Origin: Holophagaceae bacterium UBA1801
Lineage (GTDB): Bacteria; Acidobacteriota; Holophagae; Holophagales; Holophagaceae
NCBI GenBank assembly: GCA_002319925.1
Contig: DCFP01000071.1
Span: forward strand, 1-6,880
Length of the DNA stretch: 6,880 nt
Direction of reading: 5' to 3'
The notes beneath the pieces were generated by a model, which worked only from the letters and a program-made list of their open reading frames with translations, was not told the origin of the DNA and made no database searches. A program made the position numbers and the translations under genes. Positions 5,686 through 6,880 of the stretch are shown here, in pieces. Every line of letters starts with the position of its first letter. The stretch's first letter is position 1.

Positions 5686-6880
5686 ATGCATCCCCTCGCC
5701 GGCAAGCCCGCTCCCAAATCCATCCTCTGCGATATTCCGGCCCTGATAAGCGCCTACTACACCGTGAAGCCGGATCCCAGCGATACCCGGTGCGCAGTGA
5801 GCTTCGGCACTTCGGGCCACCGGGGCAGCTCCCGCAACGGCTCCTTCAACGAGGACCACATCCTCGCCATCGTCCAGGCCATCTGCCTCCATCGCAAGCA
5901 GGCCGGCATCACGGGGCCTCTTTATCTTGGCAAGGATACGCACGGATTGTCGGAACCAGCTCAGATCACCGCCGTGGAAGTGCTCGCCGCCAATGGTGTG
6001 GAAACGATGCTGGCCAAGAATGGCGCCTTCACACCCACACCTTCGATCTCCAGGTCGATCCTGGCCTGGAACAAGGGACGCACGGCGGATCTCGCGGATG
6101 GCATCGTCATCACGCCTTCCCACAACCCCCCCGATAATGGCGGCATCAAGTACAACCCGCCCAACGGCGGCCCTGCGGATACCGATGTCACCGATTGGGT
6201 CGCCGCCAAGGCCAACGAACTGATGAAGAATGGCAACCGCGACGTCAAGCGTCTGCCCTACGCCAAGGCCCTGCAGACGGACTGCATCCACGATTTTGAT
6301 TTCATCACGCCTTACGTCGAAGACCTGCAGCACGTCATCGACCTGGATGCCATCCGCAACGCCGGCCTGCGCCTGGGCGCGGACGCGCTCGGCGGCTCCG
6401 GGCTGGGTTATTGGGAGCCCATCGCCAAGCGCTATGGCCTCACCATCGATCTCATCAATGGCCACTACGATCCGACCTTCGGGTTCATGTGCGTGGACAA
6501 GGACGGCAAGATCCGCATGGACTGCTCGTCCCCCCAGGCCATGGCGAGCCTGGTCGCACTGAAGGACCGCTACGACATCGCCTTCGGCAACGATCCCGAT
6601 TTCGATCGGCATGGCATCGTGTGCCCCAGCGTGGGTCTGATGAATCCCAATCACTACCTTGCAGTGGCCATCCAATATCTGTTCGCCACTCGCACAGCGT
6701 GGCGCAAGGACGCCGCCATCGGCAAGACACTGGTGAGCAGCTCCATGATCGACCGGGTGGGCGCATCACTGAATCGCCGCGTGGCGGAAGTGCCCGTGGG
6801 CTTCAAGTGGTTCGTGCCGGGGCTCGTGGACGGATCGTACGGATTCGGCGGCGAAGAGAGCGCCGGCGCGTCGTTCCTGC
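5686..6880 (+). CDS. pgm: Phosphoglucomutase, alpha-D-glucose-phosphate specific (3' end missing)
   Basis: This cytoplasmic enzyme interconverts glucose 1-phosphate and glucose 6-phosphate, linking glycolysis to glycogen, UDP-glucose and surface polysaccharide synthesis. The frame is open from ATG 5686 to the window end, 398 codons; the E. coli-type enzyme has about 546 residues, so roughly a quarter is missing. The product closely follows E. coli Pgm along its length. Visible signatures: FGTSGHRGSS 40-49; the catalytic phosphoserine loop TPSHNPP with S145; KYNPPNGGPADT; the magnesium loop DPDFDRHG with D303, D305 and D307; VPVGFKWF; and the sugar-binding loop GEESAG 389-394. All catalytic elements expected in this portion are intact. 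It begins 16 bases after the ispF stop, so the two probably share a transcript, although the functional link between isoprenoid synthesis and sugar phosphate metabolism is not evident. Its N-terminal motif set excludes the phosphomannomutase/GlmM branch. Confidence 0.97.
   Translation, partial: MHPLAGKPAPKSILCDIPALISAYYTVKPDPSDTRCAVSFGTSGHRGSSRNGSFNEDHILAIVQAICLHRKQAGITGPLYLGKDTHGLSEPAQITAVEVLAANGVETMLAKNGAFTPTPSISRSILAWNKGRTADLADGIVITPSHNPPDNGGIKYNPPNGGPADTDVTDWVAAKANELMKNGNRDVKRLPYAKALQTDCIHDFDFITPYVEDLQHVIDLDAIRNAGLRLGADALGGSGLGYWEPIAKRYGLTIDLINGHYDPTFGFMCVDKDGKIRMDCSSPQAMASLVALKDRYDIAFGNDPDFDRHGIVCPSVGLMNPNHYLAVAIQYLFATRTAWRKDAAIGKTLVSSSMIDRVGASLNRRVAEVPVGFKWFVPGLVDGSYGFGGEESAGASFL

Noticed and set aside
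5611..6675. A 354-residue open frame antisense to pgm and the end of ispF
   Set aside because: The plus strand encodes a clear phosphoglucomutase through this whole stretch; the antisense product has no recognisable motif.

Overview
The window is GC-rich, densely packed bacterial chromosome made almost entirely of housekeeping genes. The mix is a DUF3798-type binding protein, an FHA-GAF histidine kinase, the MEP-pathway enzyme IspF and an enterobacterial-type phosphoglucomutase. Together with the protein sequence style this suggests a free-living Gram-negative bacterium, and my best guess is an acidobacterium of the Holophagae (Geothrix/Holophaga-like). That placement is inference from gene content only; no rRNA or other marker is present.

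Layout. (1) 1-713, plus strand: the 3' part of a DUF3798 protein gene, cut by the window edge and followed by a strong GC hairpin (730-760). (2) 790-2172, plus: an Xaa-Pro aminopeptidase (M24B) with all five metal ligands, ending at a clear hairpin-plus-T terminator (2186-2218). (3) 2248-3267, minus: a complete ruvB, convergent with the peptidase gene. (4) 3268-3663: the only long non-coding stretch. It holds a 269-bp element with 25-bp near-perfect terminal inverted repeats, flanked by TA in a reconstructed CTAG target, i.e. a MITE-like insertion. A short segment with a possible promoter and operator-like palindrome follows. (5) 3664-6880, plus: a probable operon of a soluble FHA-GAF-histidine kinase, ispF (start codon overlapping the kinase stop) and pgm (16 bases further on, cut by the window end).

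The most interesting point is the element in region 4. It sits two bases upstream of the ruvB start codon. Removing it with one TA rejoins a GGAG Shine-Dalgarno motif to the ruvB ATG at 5-nt spacing, so the insertion appears to have carried away the ruvB ribosome-binding site and any promoter beyond it. The element is internally structured: a 15-bp inner stem plus two hairpins whose 6-nt loops are exactly complementary (CGGGTA and TACCCG). No wholly new protein system is visible; the coding genes belong to recognisable families.
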